From contig CM034242.1 of NCBI GenBank assembly GCA_019916065.1, positions 9,554,879-9,618,878 of the forward strand: 64,000 nt of DNA. The letters are read 5' to 3'. Within the stretch, counting starts at the first letter, position 1. Each line of letters opens with the position of its first letter. Shown piece by piece: positions 34,495 to 46,700 of this stretch. The DNA comes from Vitellaria paradoxa. Taxonomy: Eukaryota; Streptophyta; Magnoliopsida; Ericales; Sapotaceae. The notes under the pieces are model-generated. The model was not told the DNA's origin. It made no database searches and saw only the letters and a list, made by a program, of their open reading frames with translations. A program made the translations under genes and the position numbers.

Positions 34495-34629
34495 GTACGT
34501 TTGGCACAATGAAAAATATTAAAAAATTCTGAAAATCTATGAACATTTCTAAAAATTATTCACTTTTTATCTTACTACACGAATTACGAACTCACAAATT
34601 ATCTTATTTTTTATCACTCCAAACACCCC
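34494..34629. mobile_element. Tourist-like MITE, family 2, copy 3 (inverted)
   Basis: GGTACGTTTGGCAC ... CACTCCAAACACCCC, containing TTATTCACTTTTTATCTTA and ACGAATTACGAACTCA, the reverse complement of the 17.1-kb copy. A clear TTA duplication is not visible, perhaps because it sits at a microsatellite. Confidence 0.72.
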
Positions 34630-34983
34630 ATAGTTTGTATTTTTATCAAGTTAATTGATTGTCTAATCATTGTCATAATTGGTTTGCAATTTATTAGTTT
34701 TTGTGTTGGTTTGCATTGTTTTGTTATAAAACCTCACTTGTGATTTTTCGGTTTTGATGTAATATTTTGTATTATTTGGTTTCATTTTTCAAAATTTTAT
34801 TAAGTTTTACTGCTGTAAATATTTCAACACAGAATAGAACAGAATATATTTTTTTCAGTGCACAATAAATTGCTAACAAATTTTGTTTCAGAATTCTATA
34901 AGGAAAAATTAGTTCTGTATTATTTTTAAATATTTAATTGGTTATTATTAAATTTAAATTTGTCAATTTTCTAGATTTGAAAA
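34630..34983. other. Leader-like sequence before the second Copia gag
   Basis: T-rich sequence ending TTTTCTAG just before the gag ATG, which resembles a 3' splice site of a leader intron. No LTR resembling 40900-41561 and no primer-binding site is found here or upstream in the window. Confidence 0.4.
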
Positions 34984-35310
34984 ATGACAAGTGAGATAGT
35001 AAATTCTGTTATTGTTCCAGTTACAATCCCAAATAATGCTCCGCATATGTCTGGTAGCCATGGTAAAAAAACTTGAAAAGTTTAGACTTTTAAGCAACGG
35101 TAACAGAAAATGTTATTCTATCTAATCATATTAAATTTAGCCAAATTTCTAAAAGAAAATGCGCTTAAACTCAATGAAAATGAAAACGATAGAAATTTAG
35201 TGGAGCAAGTGAGGCATCCTAATAAAAAGAAAGCGAAACACAACAGTGAAAGTTTGAAAAAAGGTGATTTTAAGAGATTTAAAAAAAATTCTATATATGT
35301 GAAAAATTAA
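34984..35310 (+). pseudogene. Copia gag remnant
   Basis: The frame opens at ATG 34984 (MTSEIVNSVIVPVT) and soon stops. In shifted frames comes QKMLFYLIILNLAKFL, a conserved early Copia gag block, then directly NKKKAKHNSESLKKGDFKRF, the basic region usually near the zinc knuckle. The middle of gag is therefore deleted (a few hundred bp are missing between NENDRNL and VEQVRHPNKK). It would have formed the particle shell of the element. Confidence 0.75.
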
Positions 35311-35333
35311 GTCATTGTGCCAATACTTGTCAC

Positions 35334-35759
35334 ATGCATAAAAGTCAAGATACCTCAAAAAAGAAGAAGTCTCTACAAGCTAATATAATCGAAGCAAAAA
35401 ATCTTTATGATGAGATCAATGAAATGCATCTAGTTCGCAATTCTAAGGAATGGTGGGTGGACACCGGTGCTACTTGCCATATTTGTTTCAATGGATGGAT
35501 GTTTTCATCATATCAAGCTGTGGATGGAGAACGGCTTTACATGGGAAACTCAGCAACCTCTGAGGTTGAAGAAAAGGGAATTGTTGTGCTTAAGATGACC
35601 TTGGGCAAAGAACTTACTCTTAATGATGTGCTTGTGCCTGATATTAGCAAGAATTTAATTTCAGGATCATTGATTAGTAAAAAATGGTTTAGGCTTGTAT
35701 TTAAATTTGATAAATTTATACTCACTAAAAGTGGAGTTTATGTGGAAACGGGTGTATGA
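35334..35759 (+). pseudogene. Copia aspartic protease domain
   Basis: An open frame of 141 residues with EWWVDTGATCHICF, the DTGA active site of Copia protease, then YMGNSATSEVEEKGIVVLKM, LTLNDVLVPDISKNLISGSL and FVDKFILT-like blocks. The protease cleaves the Gag-Pol polyprotein. The catalytic Asp is intact. The frame ends at 35757-35759, but homology continues in another frame (GCMIDDLFKMNVI), so one base has been gained or lost there. Confidence 0.88.
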
Positions 35760-36640
35760 TTGATGACCTATTTAAGATGAATGTAATTGTTCCTAGTAAT
35801 ATTTCTACTGCTTATTTGCTTGAATCGTCTAATATTTGGCATGGTAGGTTAGGTCATGTTAATTTTGGTACTTTGCATAGATTAGTTAATTTAAATATTT
35901 TACCAAAATTTTAACATTTATATGGAACACAAGTGTTAAACTTATATTAAATCCAAATTGGTTTAGGCTTTTTTTTCATTCAATTTAAAGAAATATATTG
36001 AACCTCTAGAATTAATTTATATAGATATTTGTGATATGAAGTATGTTCAAACTAGAGGTGAGAAAAAGTGTTTCATTATTTTTATTGATGATAGTACAAG
36101 ATACTATTATATATATTTGCTAAGAAGCAAAGATGAAGTATTAGAAATGTTTATATAATATAAAAATGAAGTTGAGAATCAACTTAGTAGAAATATAAAA
36201 ATGCCAAGAAATGATAGAGGTGGTGAACATGATTCACCATTTACACAAATCTATTATGAACATGGCGTTATTCTTCAAACAACTGCACCTTATGCATCTT
36301 AGTAAAATGGAAGTGCTAAGTGTAAGAATAGAATTTTAAAAGAGATGATGAATGTCATGTTAATAAGTTCTGGTGTACCCTAGAATTTGTGGGGGAAAGC
36401 TTTGCTTTCTGCAAATTATGCTCTCAATAAGATATCCCATAAGAAATTAGACAAAACTCCTTATGAATTATGGAAAGATCGAGAACCTACCTATAAATTC
36501 TTAAGAGTGTGGGGTTGTCTAGCTAAGGTTGGAATTCTAACTCCTAGAAGGACTAAAATTGGACCTAAAACTAAAGATTGCATATTCATTGGATATGCTC
36601 GGAACAGTAGTGCATATCGGTTTTCTTGTACATAAGTCTA
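35757..36640 (+). pseudogene. Copia integrase domain, degenerate
   Basis: The pre-integrase block NIWHGRLGHVNFGTLHRLV (35835) is followed by a degraded zinc finger. The catalytic core reads IEPLELIYIDICDMKY, CFIIFIDDSTRYYYIY, IKMPRNDRGGEHDSPF and ILQTTAPYAS, with stops. The first two catalytic aspartates are recognisable. In the third block, normally ERKNRTLKE, the sequence is KCKNRILKE, so the catalytic glutamate appears lost. The last part (36387-36635) is open: NLWGKALLSANYALNKIS, TPYELWKDREPTYKFLRVWG and DCIFIGYARNSSAYRF. The protein would have joined cDNA to the genome. Here it is inactive. Confidence 0.88.
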
Positions 36641-36942
36641 ATAATTTTGAGATACATGAGAATACCATTATTGAGTCTAGAAATGCATCATTCTTTGAAA
36701 ATATATTTTCTTATAAACCTATATGAGAATTAAGTTCCCGTAAAAGAACTTATGAAAGTGTAGCTAGAAATGATCAAGACGAAAGGTCTTTAGAAAAAGG
36801 AAATGAAGATGAACCTAGATGAAATAAAAGGACAAGGACTAGTAAATCTTTTGGTCCTAATTTTCTAACATTTTTGTTAAAAAAAACAAGAAAAACTTTA
36901 GAGCTTTAAAAAAGCAATGCCTACTACTTGTCGTTCTACAAT

Positions 36943-38805
36943 GTGGATTTACACCCCAAGTGCAAGGTGGTCCGATGTAGCAATTTAAATTTGTAACGGT
37001 GAACTATCGATCGTACCCACAAGGAGAGGCGCTGTTAACTCATGATTCTTCTTCTCTTATTTAGTAGGTGTCACACAAGAAAAAAAATCAAAGAAAATTG
37101 GTTTAAGTTTGAAAATGAAACCTACCTAGGCATTTTGTCAAACACCTAGGAGGTGGCAATTAAATCTAACTTGAATTTATCAAAGCAAATTTGATTAAAC
37201 TAAAACAACTATAAGAAGGACTTGGATCAAACCAATTCAAGTAATGATTTCTATAGATTTTCAAGGAGAACAATGACTAACTAATTTGGTTAAAAATCAA
37301 ATTTACTTGGTTGTTATTCTAGATCAAACACTTAGAGTGCAATAATCCATATAGATTACATGCGACTTTTAGGTTGTAATCCCCATACAAAATCCTTAAG
37401 ATCGGACATGAAAATCCCAACCAAGTAACTCACATATATTGAACATGGAATATACAATCAAGAGTTAATCTAGTAACATCGACTAGTGATTTCAAAGAAT
37501 CCAAACAAACTAATCATCATTCAATAAATCCAAACAAAAGTAAACATTAAAGCACAATTAAGAACAATGGTTGAAAGATTTGGTAATACCACTCAGTTCA
37601 TGTAATTGAAAACCTAAATCAAACACTTAGAATGCATAACCAATAAAAAGTACATATAAGTTCTATATTAGCAATTCACATACAATTTCTCAAAGAAGTG
37701 CATAAGAATTCGAATTAGCAACTCACATGTAATCTATATAAGCTATACAAACAAGGTTAGATCTAGAGTTAACAATTAACAATTTCAATAGATCCAACCA
37801 TTTCAACCATCATTGAAAAAGAATTTCCAAGAAGATTTAAACATTAAAAAGCAAAATACCTTGAAAATCCACATACATCATCTACTCTCCTTAATTTGAA
37901 TCCAAACAAGAGAATTAGTCACACATAATGAAAGTGGAAATACTTGAAAATGAACCAATTCTATTCATAAGCTAAAAATTCTGATACAAATATTCAAAGA
38001 AATGAAGCTTGATCCACTTTCTCTCTCTAAAACTCTCTTTCTACAAAAGGAATCTAAAAACCTAAAATATATATAATTGTTGCCTTATCCAAACGACCTC
38101 GCTCGTCTATATATAATACAATATTAGAAAGTACTCAATTGCCTCTTTTACCAAAAGCTGAATTACAGAATTCTCGCATCACAGGTTGGTTCGAACAAAT
38201 GTTTGAACAAACTGATAGTTCGAACAAAGGTTCGAACCAATTTCCAAGACTTAGTCATTTTTGCTCCAATTGGACCTTGCATGGCTTCTATTGATCAAAC
38301 CAACGTTAGAAAAAGGGTTGGTTCAAACCAAATTTCCATACTTAGAATTTTTTCTCGCCTTGAAGTGTTGTTGCCCTTTTATTGATCAAACAAAGGTTTG
38401 AACCAAATGTGGCTCGACCAAAGGTTCAAATAGCTTTTCCTTAAGTAAATTTTTCATCTCTTTGTCTGCACCAACTTTTATTATTCTAACCATGGCTTGA
38501 ACAGCCTATGGTTCGAATAAGGATTCAAACCACTTTTCTCCACACTTAGCCAATTCTACTGTTGTTTCATTTGTTGTGCCTTCTGTGGTTAAAACAAAGG
38601 TTTGAATAGATTGTCGTTCGAACAAGTGTTCGAAACACTTTCCTGATTTTATACATTTTAGTCCATTTTTTGTTATTTTCATCCCAAACACCTGCAATTC
38701 ACAAGAAATTCTTATTAATATGTTAAAACTCATTTTCTCCTCTTTTTAAAATATAAATGTACCTAACAACCCACAATTTAAGGTTTATAATTGTACTTTT
38801 CATAG
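36943..38805 (-). mobile_element. Athila-like solo LTR inside the Copia element
   Basis: A 1.86-kb non-coding insert splits the Copia coding region between integrase and RT. TACAAT occurs directly on both sides (36937-36942 and 38806-38811), consistent with a target duplication. Its left end (ACACCCCAAGTGCAAGGTGG, CCGATGTAGC, a later TACCCACAAGGAGAGG) resembles the terminal part of the Athila LTR at 18313/22976, so it lies in minus orientation. No internal coding is present, which points to a solo LTR left by recombination between LTRs. The outer part contains a TTCGAAC inverted-repeat array. Confidence 0.72.
38180..38640. repeat. TTCGAACNNNGGTTCGAACC inverted-repeat array
   Basis: Paired GGTTCGAAC / GTTCGAACC-type motifs recur near 38186, 38214, 38312, 38385, 38415, 38495, 38590 and 38615 at roughly 100-bp spacing, with TTGAAC and TTCAAA variants. 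Position and layout in the LTR parallel the GGTCGGGACCAT array at 24300-24455, but the sequence differs. Confidence 0.85.
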
Positions 38806-38814
38806 TACAATCAT

Positions 38815-39654
38815 CTACTCCTGAGACACCTTTATGGAAAGAAGCCATTGAAAGTGAAATTGAATCTATCATTAATAACCACACTTGAGAACTGGTGGAT
38901 CTTCCACCAGGAAGTAAACCTATAGGTTATAAATGGATCTTCAAGAGAAAAATGAAAGCTAATGGATCCATTAATAAATACAAGGTAAGGCTTGTAGTCA
39001 AAGGTTATAGACAACAAAAGAGAGTAGACTATTTTGATACATACTCACCTGTTACAAGAATAACATTCATTCGTATGTTAATTGCTTTTACAACATTGCA
39101 TAATCTTAAAATACATAAAATGGATGTAAAGACGATATTCTTAAAAGGGGAATTGGATGAGGAAATTTTAATGGAACAACCCGAAGGGTTTGTGGTTCTA
39201 GGCTAAGAAAATAAGATATACAAACTTGTTAAGTCTCTTTATGGACTTTAAACAAGCATCCAAGTAATGACATGTAAAATTTTATGATGTTATGATGTTA
39301 AATGGTTTTCACATTAATGAATGTGATAAATGTGTTTATGTGAAAAATATTTTGAATGGATATGTCATTGTATATCTTTATGTGAATGATATGACTATCA
39401 TAGGTAGCAATAATGATATCATTAAAGCTACTAAGAAAATGCTAACTAGTAAGTTCAACATGAAAGACTTACGTGTTGCAGATATTATACTTGATGTGAA
39501 AATCACCAAAACATTTGATGGATATGTTTTATCTCAATCACATTATATCAAGCAAATACTTGATAAATTTATCAGAGATGATAGCAATATAGTGCGAACA
39601 CCTATTAATATGAATCTTCATCTCACAACGAATACTAAAAATTGCATATCATAA
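38815..39654 (+). pseudogene. Copia reverse transcriptase, degenerate
   Basis: After PETPLWKEAIESEIESI (38819), a TGA replaces the usual Trp before ELVDLPPGSKPIGYKWIFKR. KVRLVVKGYRQQKRVDYFDT, YSPVTRITFIRMLIAF and HKMDVKTIFLKGELDEEILM (fingers and palm, MDVKTAFL block) follow. After stops, CDKCVYVKNILNGYVIVYLY leads to the catalytic box, which reads YVND, not YVDD. FNMKDLRVADIILDVKI and SQSHYIKQILDKF follow. Loss of one catalytic aspartate, together with stops at 39206 and after, makes the enzyme inactive. Confidence 0.9.
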
Positions 39655-40329
39655 TTGGAATATTCTCGAATAATAGGCAATTTAATGTATCTCATGAACT
39701 GCACTCGTCCGAATATTGCTTACTCAGTGAGCAAATTAAGTAGATACACCAGTAATCCAAGGGTAAACCACTAGAAAGCAATAGTTAGATTAGTTAGATA
39801 TCTAAGATACACTTCTAACTATTGGTTACACTATACTAGATATTTAACTATACTAGAAGGGTATAGCAATGCTAACTGAATTTTTGACAGTGGAGACACA
39901 AAGTCCACTAGTGGATATGTCTTTACACTTGGGGTTACAATTATTTCATGGAAACCCTCTAAATAAACAAGTATAGCTAGATTTACTATGAAATCTTAGT
40001 TCATAACCTTAGATAAAGCTGGAGAAGAAGCTAAATGGCTTCGTAATTTTTTAGAGGATATTCCTATCTGGTCAAAACCTGTGTCTACTATTTGCATATA
40101 TTGTGATAGTCAATCAATAGTAAGAAGGGCACAGAATAATATATATAATGGTAAGTCACGACATATACATCATAGACACTATATCGTGAGACAGTTGATT
40201 TTTAATAGAATAATATCCATTGACTATATAAGATCAAAGGATAATATCGTTGATCCTTTAACCAAAAGCTTAACTAGAAATCAAATGTATAATTCATCAA
40301 GAGGAATGGGTTTAAAGCCTATAAATTGA
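39655..40329 (+). pseudogene. Copia RNase H domain, degenerate
   Basis: Blocks in order: LMYLMNCTRPNIAYSVSKLS (39682), RLVRYLRYT, a degraded YSNANW block, SGDTKSTSGYVFTLG (39889), KWLRNFLEDIPIW, then an open frame 40081-40329 with ICIYCDSQSIVRRAQNNIYN, GKSRHIHHRHYIVRQLI and IDYIRSKDNIVDPLTKSLTR. RNase H removes template RNA during reverse transcription. The C-terminal GMGLKPI end is typical for Copia. Several stops lie before 40081. Confidence 0.88.
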
Positions 40330-40899
40330 GAATTACCACAATGGCAATCTAACCTAGCTAACTGGAGATCCTAAGATCCCTAAGGAATTGTAAGGGTGCT
40401 CGTCAAGATCCCTAAGGAATTAATTCCTCTACGATTTCCTATGTTGAAATGAATAGTAATGACCTGAACTGTGTGTTAGGATAAGCTTTACTTTTAATGA
40501 TCCTTATATCTTAGAAATCCAAATGAGGTATGACAAGATACTCTTATTAAGAGATCACCCATATTAAGTGTGAAGGGGCTGCTTTTATGAAAATGGATAA
40601 GGCTATATTCTCTAGAGCACTCAACTAAATTACCAAGTCTCCAATACCAAAACAGACAGAATCAAAAGAACCAAACTTTGTCAGAGATGAGCTGTGTGAA
40701 TATTCTTATCTTGGTTTATACAAAAGGTGAACAGTTCAAGACATCAAGTTCACTGGTTAGCAAATAAACCCGATAATATATTATTAGGGAAGGTTCAAAG
40801 TCTAAAGCTACCTATCCTGATGCGATAACTTTTCATTTGTACTCTATGTTGAGTCTGCAGCTGCATTTGCATTTCAGATATTTTATTTATGGGAGGGAT
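40330..40899 (+). other. Untranslated region and purine tract of the second Copia element
   Basis: About 570 bp of non-coding sequence between RNase H and the 3' LTR, ending TTATGGGAGGGAT, a polypurine tract. Confidence 0.65.
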
Positions 40900-41561
40900 T
40901 GTTGGAATTTATAGTTTTAACTATGAATTTTTGTAAACTTTAAGCCAACATTTCTGTGGGGTCCATATATTATTAACTAAGAATCAAATATGAAATTAAT
41001 ATAATTATATGAGAATATTAATTCTATATATTCACATGTTCAAAATTATGAATTATGTGAATGGACTTTGGCTTCAAAATGGGAACTAAAGTGGGTCTGG
41101 ATAAATTTTGGGGTTCAATGATTTCATCTTTGTATTTTTTGGGCTTAGATAATTCTTTGGCCCATTAGCCCAATTCAACTATTAGCCCAGTCCAACTGTT
41201 ATCTCCAAAACTACGTCGTTTTGGAGTGTCCCTTCCTCAACAATTATGTTTGTTCTGTTAATAGATACATCTCTTCAGGAATGATAAACATAACTAATAA
41301 CTACTTATTTAAACCTCTGTTCTTGCATAAAAAACTGATTAGATTTTTGCATTAAAAATTCACTACATACAAATAATTTTTTGCATAGAAAAAAATTCAT
41401 TTTGCATATAAAGAGTACAAGTAGAGTTTTGGTTCGCTAGAACACACAAATTATTATTTCATTTTGTGTGTATGTGATCATTTTATCTTGCGAGATTGAC
41501 GTCCGTTAAAATCAGAAACCTTGGGGAGGTGAATTCAGTTTGAAGGACATAGTGTCCAACA
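40900..41561 (+). repeat. 3' LTR of the second Copia element
   Basis: Starts TGTTGGA and ends TCCAACA, a perfect 7-bp inverted terminus, directly after a purine tract. About 662 bp long. No second copy is found in the window. Confidence 0.8.
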
Positions 41562-43500
41562 CTAGACTTAATCATAGTATATTCGAATTTGCCTCTTAAA
41601 ATTGTAAGTTTATATTCCTGCGTTTTTTTTCCAAAAACAATGACTGATTTGGAACAATTTTTTCGATAATTTTTATCCTTGTAATAATTAAGTGGGTAAT
41701 AAGTTCATGATACGTATATTTGGATCAAAAAAGTAAATATTACCTAGTAATAATTATATTATAGATGAATTGCTAAGAAAGAATGTTGCTTAAGAGAGAG
41801 GTGTAAAAGAACATTTTAACATAATAAGAAATTGAGATAATTTTTCTATTACTCTCCATTACTCACCTTTTTTACCAGGAACAATATATCTTGCGAAAAG
41901 GTAAATCTTATCCAAGTGTAGTTGTTACTCTCCCTTTCAAACTAATATAATGAAAAATAAAAATTATTTAAGTAAAAATTACCTTGTATTACTCTCAAAA
42001 TAATCATGCCCTAAGAGTGACAAAGTGATTTGTCACCCTTTGTTGAACGATTTGTCACAAATAATTATTGGAGTCGTCACCCATTATTTTGGTGTGGCTG
42101 GAATTTTTGCCACCACAGTTAGCTACAAATATATTATTAATAAAATTGGATTTTGTCTCCCATATGTTCTGGTTCGTAAATTGTTGTGTAGTTTTACGTT
42201 AGGCACCTATGCCCTTAAATAGGTGACGAATGAGGTGTTTGAATGTATAAACTTATAAAAATTATAGTTTTGTAATTCACGTAATAAGGAAAATTATAAA
42301 TTTTATAAAAATTTATAAAACTTTGTAGAATTTTGTAAAATTCCAAAAAACTCGAGATTGTTTTCGTAACTAGAGATTTATTTTGTTGCATATATTAATG
42401 CTACGAAAAAGAATGGAAGACAATTTACATTTGTTCTATTTATTTAAATTAATTTTGACATTAAAAAAAATTAATTCAAAAACTCCAAAGCTTACCCCAT
42501 GTTTTTCAAGAGTGTCCACGTCAAATAATATTTTTTGTCAAAATTTAAAAACAAATTATCCGAACTATATATATCAGCACTCTTATTTTAAACTTGAATT
42601 GAGCACACGCTATGTGTGTAATTTTTGTTAAATTTTTTATTTTAAATTTTTGTAAAATTTTTATTTTTAATAAAAATAATAAAAGTACCTCAGTAAATAA
42701 TAAATTAGTTAAGAGTATCTAAGTAAATATTAACTAATTAAGAGGTATTTAAAGAAACAAAAAATTAAGAAAGTAATGGGTAGTTAAAAAGTATTTAAGG
42801 AAAATAAAATTTTAAATAAATAAAATTACTTACTTATATGATAATTGTAAAAATGTTTCTTTCAATACATTGAAGTTGTATTTTTTTTTTTTTTTTTTTT
42901 GAGGGGGGAGGTGAAGTTGTAGTTAATTATGGGTACTATAGAGATAAGAAAAAATTTCATAAAAAATAGTTTCCTAAATTTTTAAATTTCACCACTACTT
43001 CTGATATTTGTTTTATGATAGTATAGATATTGATAAATCAGTAAACTCATATCCTCTTGAAAGTCTAATCCAAACTCAAAAAGTTGTTTAGAATGCTAGT
43101 ATGGTACCTATCAAAAAATCTCTAATATTTAAGTTAGTAAGAGAATTGAGAAAATAGTTTGATGGAGTTTCAGTAAATTAAGTAAATTATATTTGCATTT
43201 TTGTGAAATGGTCATGCATATAAAAGAAACCTCACGTGGAATAGCATATATGAATTGTATGTAACCGTGCTTTCTTATTCTTCAATGAGATGATGCCACT
43301 TGTATTGTAGATTCCATGATTGATTCCTTAGTTCGTTAACCAACGATTGTATAAAATGCGGTTTATAACAGCACTTTTATAGACGTATATATGGAATTGT
43401 CAGGAGAGAATTGTACGCGTGACCTGTGATACAAGCTACTTTGGCGGAAATAATTCAATCGAAATGCTTAGTCGAAAATCAATTAAGTGACTGATGTCCG
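41562..43500. other. Intergenic sequence
   Basis: No gene recognised. Repeated GATTTGTCAC and GTCACC motifs near 42020-42080 hint at a decayed DNA transposon. A 20-T tract ends near 42900. Confidence 0.45.
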
Positions 43501-43521
43501 ATAGGAAGCATCCTTATTCAA

Positions 43522-43630
43522 ATACCCTGGTCGGGCATAGGTCGAGTGGAGAACTTGGCGGATGCTCTCGGCCGGGTATGGGTCGAGTGAAGAACTTGCC
43601 GAATGCCCCTAGTTAGATATAGGTGGAACA
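43522..43630. repeat. Short tandem repeat of about 43 bp
   Basis: Two good units and one partial one built on TCGGGCATAGGTCGAGTGGA then GAACTTGGCGGATGC. It is GC-richer than its surroundings and of unknown origin. Confidence 0.75.
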
Positions 43631-43714
43631 AAAAGTTTAACCATTATAAGCGGCACAGGAATCTCCTTATATCAAATACAGATATATGACAGTCATCTTT
43701 GCAGAGCTACGTCG

Positions 43715-46700
43715 TATCCTCGGCCTTGATTTTTTTAAAAGCTGAATGATAAAATCTGGGACCAATGAATAAAATCAATCCATGATTTAAATTAGTCAAT
43801 AAATACATTCCAAAGCCAAGCATTCCAAGCTTTTCATCACGGACAATAGTGAAAATGTGATTTCAATTTGGATGACCACACCTTTGTCACCTGCTGATCG
43901 ACATCCATTAAAGCGTACCGCCGTGGACAAAGACGTAGAGATTGTGACAAACGTGACTATGAGTGCGTTCACAACGACAAAAAAATAACAAAAAATGTGA
44001 TTTTAAATAATTTTTTTGCGTTTAGTGTGTAGTCATTGAACTATGTTTTTCAAATATAAATAGTAAAATTTTTTAATTTTACGTCACTTTTTTAGAGAAG
44101 AAAACTGTTCGAACGGTTTTATTGGGTCTGTCGAAATGATTTTATGTCAAAATTTATTAAAAGTCATTCAAAAGTTTTTGACATTTGTAGAAAAGTTATT
44201 AGGGTTTATGGAATGTTATTAAGATTTGTAAAACTTTATTAGGGTTTGTAAAAAATTGTTAGGATATGTAAATATATATAAATTTATAAAAATTTAACAA
44301 AGTACAAAGAGTGTAAAATATGTTAGAGAATTTTAGAAATTTTAAGAGTTTTTCAGCAATTTTTACCACACCAAACACCCTCTATGTTGGGTGCGTTTAA
44401 TAAATTTTGTTCTAATATTGTTAGGTATTATTTTTGAAAAAAAAATGTGTTTAATAAAAAATTGTAAAAATTAAAAAAATGTTGGAGAAAGTTAAAAAAA
44501 TTGAAAAAGAAGGAGAAAGTTAGAAAAAATCGAAGTAGAAAAAAAGAGAAAGTGGAAAATAATTTAATAAATTTCAATAGAGAAAGTTGAAAATAATAAA
44601 AAAAATTGATAAATTTTAATGAAAAATTAAAAAACATTAGTAAAAGTTAATAATTGGTAACATGCAGTTCACAAAGGCCAACCTTTACATTTTTTCATGA
44701 AAACAGGATAAAGGTTGCATGCATGCCATGCGGGTAATTAATGAGGTAAGCAGCTTTGCGTCACCATCTTTATTTCTCTCTTCCCCTTCGCTTTCTTCTT
44801 TTTTTTTTAATTTTATTTTTTTTCATCTTGTATAATCTTTGTTCATCAAAATTTTTTATTTTCATTTTATTTGTAACTCTAGAAATATTTTTCTTATTTA
44901 CCAAAAATTATAACAAAATAAAAAAATTCACATACAAGTTTAAAAAACCCAATTTTTGAAAAAAAATTGATTTTTTATATGAATGTCGATATTTCTATTG
45001 GAAAATGATTTTTAGTGAATGCAAATAATATTCTTAAAAAACTACTAAACAAAAAAATCAAATTTTATTATAAAAATTATTATTATTTTTTATCAAATAA
45101 AGTATTAGTCCAGCGGTCACTAACTTAAAAGTTTTTCAACATTATCGTAAATTAACGTAATTATTAATTTAAAATTTTTAAAATTAATTAAAGTGTATGC
45201 AAAATAACGTGCACACCCTAAGCCAGACATCCCCCGAAAAAAAAAATAAAAAATAAAACAACCATATTATGTCTAACAACCATATGGATGTTCCCACGTA
45301 GGCAACTTGTGCCAGTGGTGAATAAGACTGCGTTTAGGATACCAAAATTTATTAAAATTTATTAATTTTAATTAATTTTTTTATACTTTTTTTAATTAAA
45401 TTTGTTCACACATCACATTTATATCAAAATTTTTTATTTTTATTATATTTTTTGATTAATTTTTTATTAACCAAACACACCCTAAATAGTGGGTCGCTTC
45501 TTTTGTTTCATTTGTCACTTCTTCTATCATTCTTGTCTTCGAAGCACAGTAAGGACGCTTGAAAGCTAAAGTCTTCGCCAAAAATTATTAAAATTTTGAA
45601 TTTTGGATGTTTGAAAAATTATTAATTTTTGTCAATTTTTAACGATTTTTTAATTAAAAAATTATTAAAAATTTTATCACACTCCTAAAAATTGTTAAAA
45701 TTATTTGTTTTACCAAACGCACATAAAAATTACAAGTAACAATTTTTTTAAAAAAATACTAAGTGCGTTTACAGTGACAAAAAGTGAGGTAAAATAAAAT
45801 AAAATGAAATAAGTTATAAATTTGTAATTTGTATAATGAAAAAAAAAGAAAAAAATTTTAAAAATTTTTAATATTTTTTATTATTTTTAAAAATTTTTAC
45901 TACTATAGACGAAGCCGAATTCATGTCTAACAACCACATGGATCCCACATAGAGCTACATGTGTCAGTGGTAATTAAATGGTGGGTCACTCTTTTTGGTC
46001 TCATTCGTCAGTTCTATCGTTCTCATCTTTTAAGCACGAGAAGGACGTTTGAAAGCACAAGTTTTCGCAAAAAAATTATTAACCTTTGAATTTTGAATGG
46101 TTGACAAATTATTCATTTTTGTTATTTTTTAATAATTTTTTAATTTAAAAATATCAAAAGTTGTTAAAATTATCAAGAATTTTACCACACCAAAAATTTA
46201 CTGGAATTACTTGTTTCACCAAATATAACAAAAATTATAAATAATAATTTTTGATAAAAAATATCAAAAATTACTAAAATTTAAATTTTTAAACAATACA
46301 TAATTAAAAATTATTTTTTAATTTTATATTGAACTAAAATAAACTGCATGGTGGAGATGCATGACCATAACCTTCTTGTACTTTATAAAATTTGTACACA
46401 ATTGTTTAACTAATGGTGGGTCTAGGTATCAAAAGAAGGTAAAAATTATTTAAAAGTGAAATTACATAAATTAATGATATTAGTAATTATTTTTATACTA
46501 TGTACTATTAATTTGTATTTAATTAAAAAGATTGGATTGTATAATTATGAGTATCACGTAATCACATATTTAGCGAATAAGAATGATTTAAAATTTTATG
46601 TTTGAACCAAGTATAACAAATCAAAATTCATATTTGAACTATTCCCTTCTATATTATTTTTAGTCAAAATTTCACCGTTTAAAATTATTTTATATTAAAT

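Larger units (their letters stand above)
34984..41561 (+). mobile_element. Second Copia element, 5'-truncated, carrying a solo LTR
   Basis: In order on the plus strand: start of gag, protease, integrase, RT, RNase H and a 3' LTR (40900-41561). Coding is broken by many stops and frameshifts and by an inserted Athila-like LTR (36943-38805). Most of gag is deleted. I find no 5' LTR or tRNA-Met primer site, so the element is truncated or rearranged at that end. It is unrelated in LTR sequence to the 2.6-8.8 kb element. Confidence 0.88.

Noticed and set aside
34971..34975. CTAGA matching the five bases after the second Copia 3' LTR (41562-41566), as a target duplication
   Set aside because: It lies directly before the gag leader end with no 5' LTR between, and a 5-bp match by chance in this sequence is likely.
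44428..44959. Phe/Leu-rich hydrophobic frames (also 50663-50881, 47896-48123)
   Set aside because: Poly-T/A composition gives Phe/Leu/Lys runs. Duplicated copies do not preserve the reading frame.
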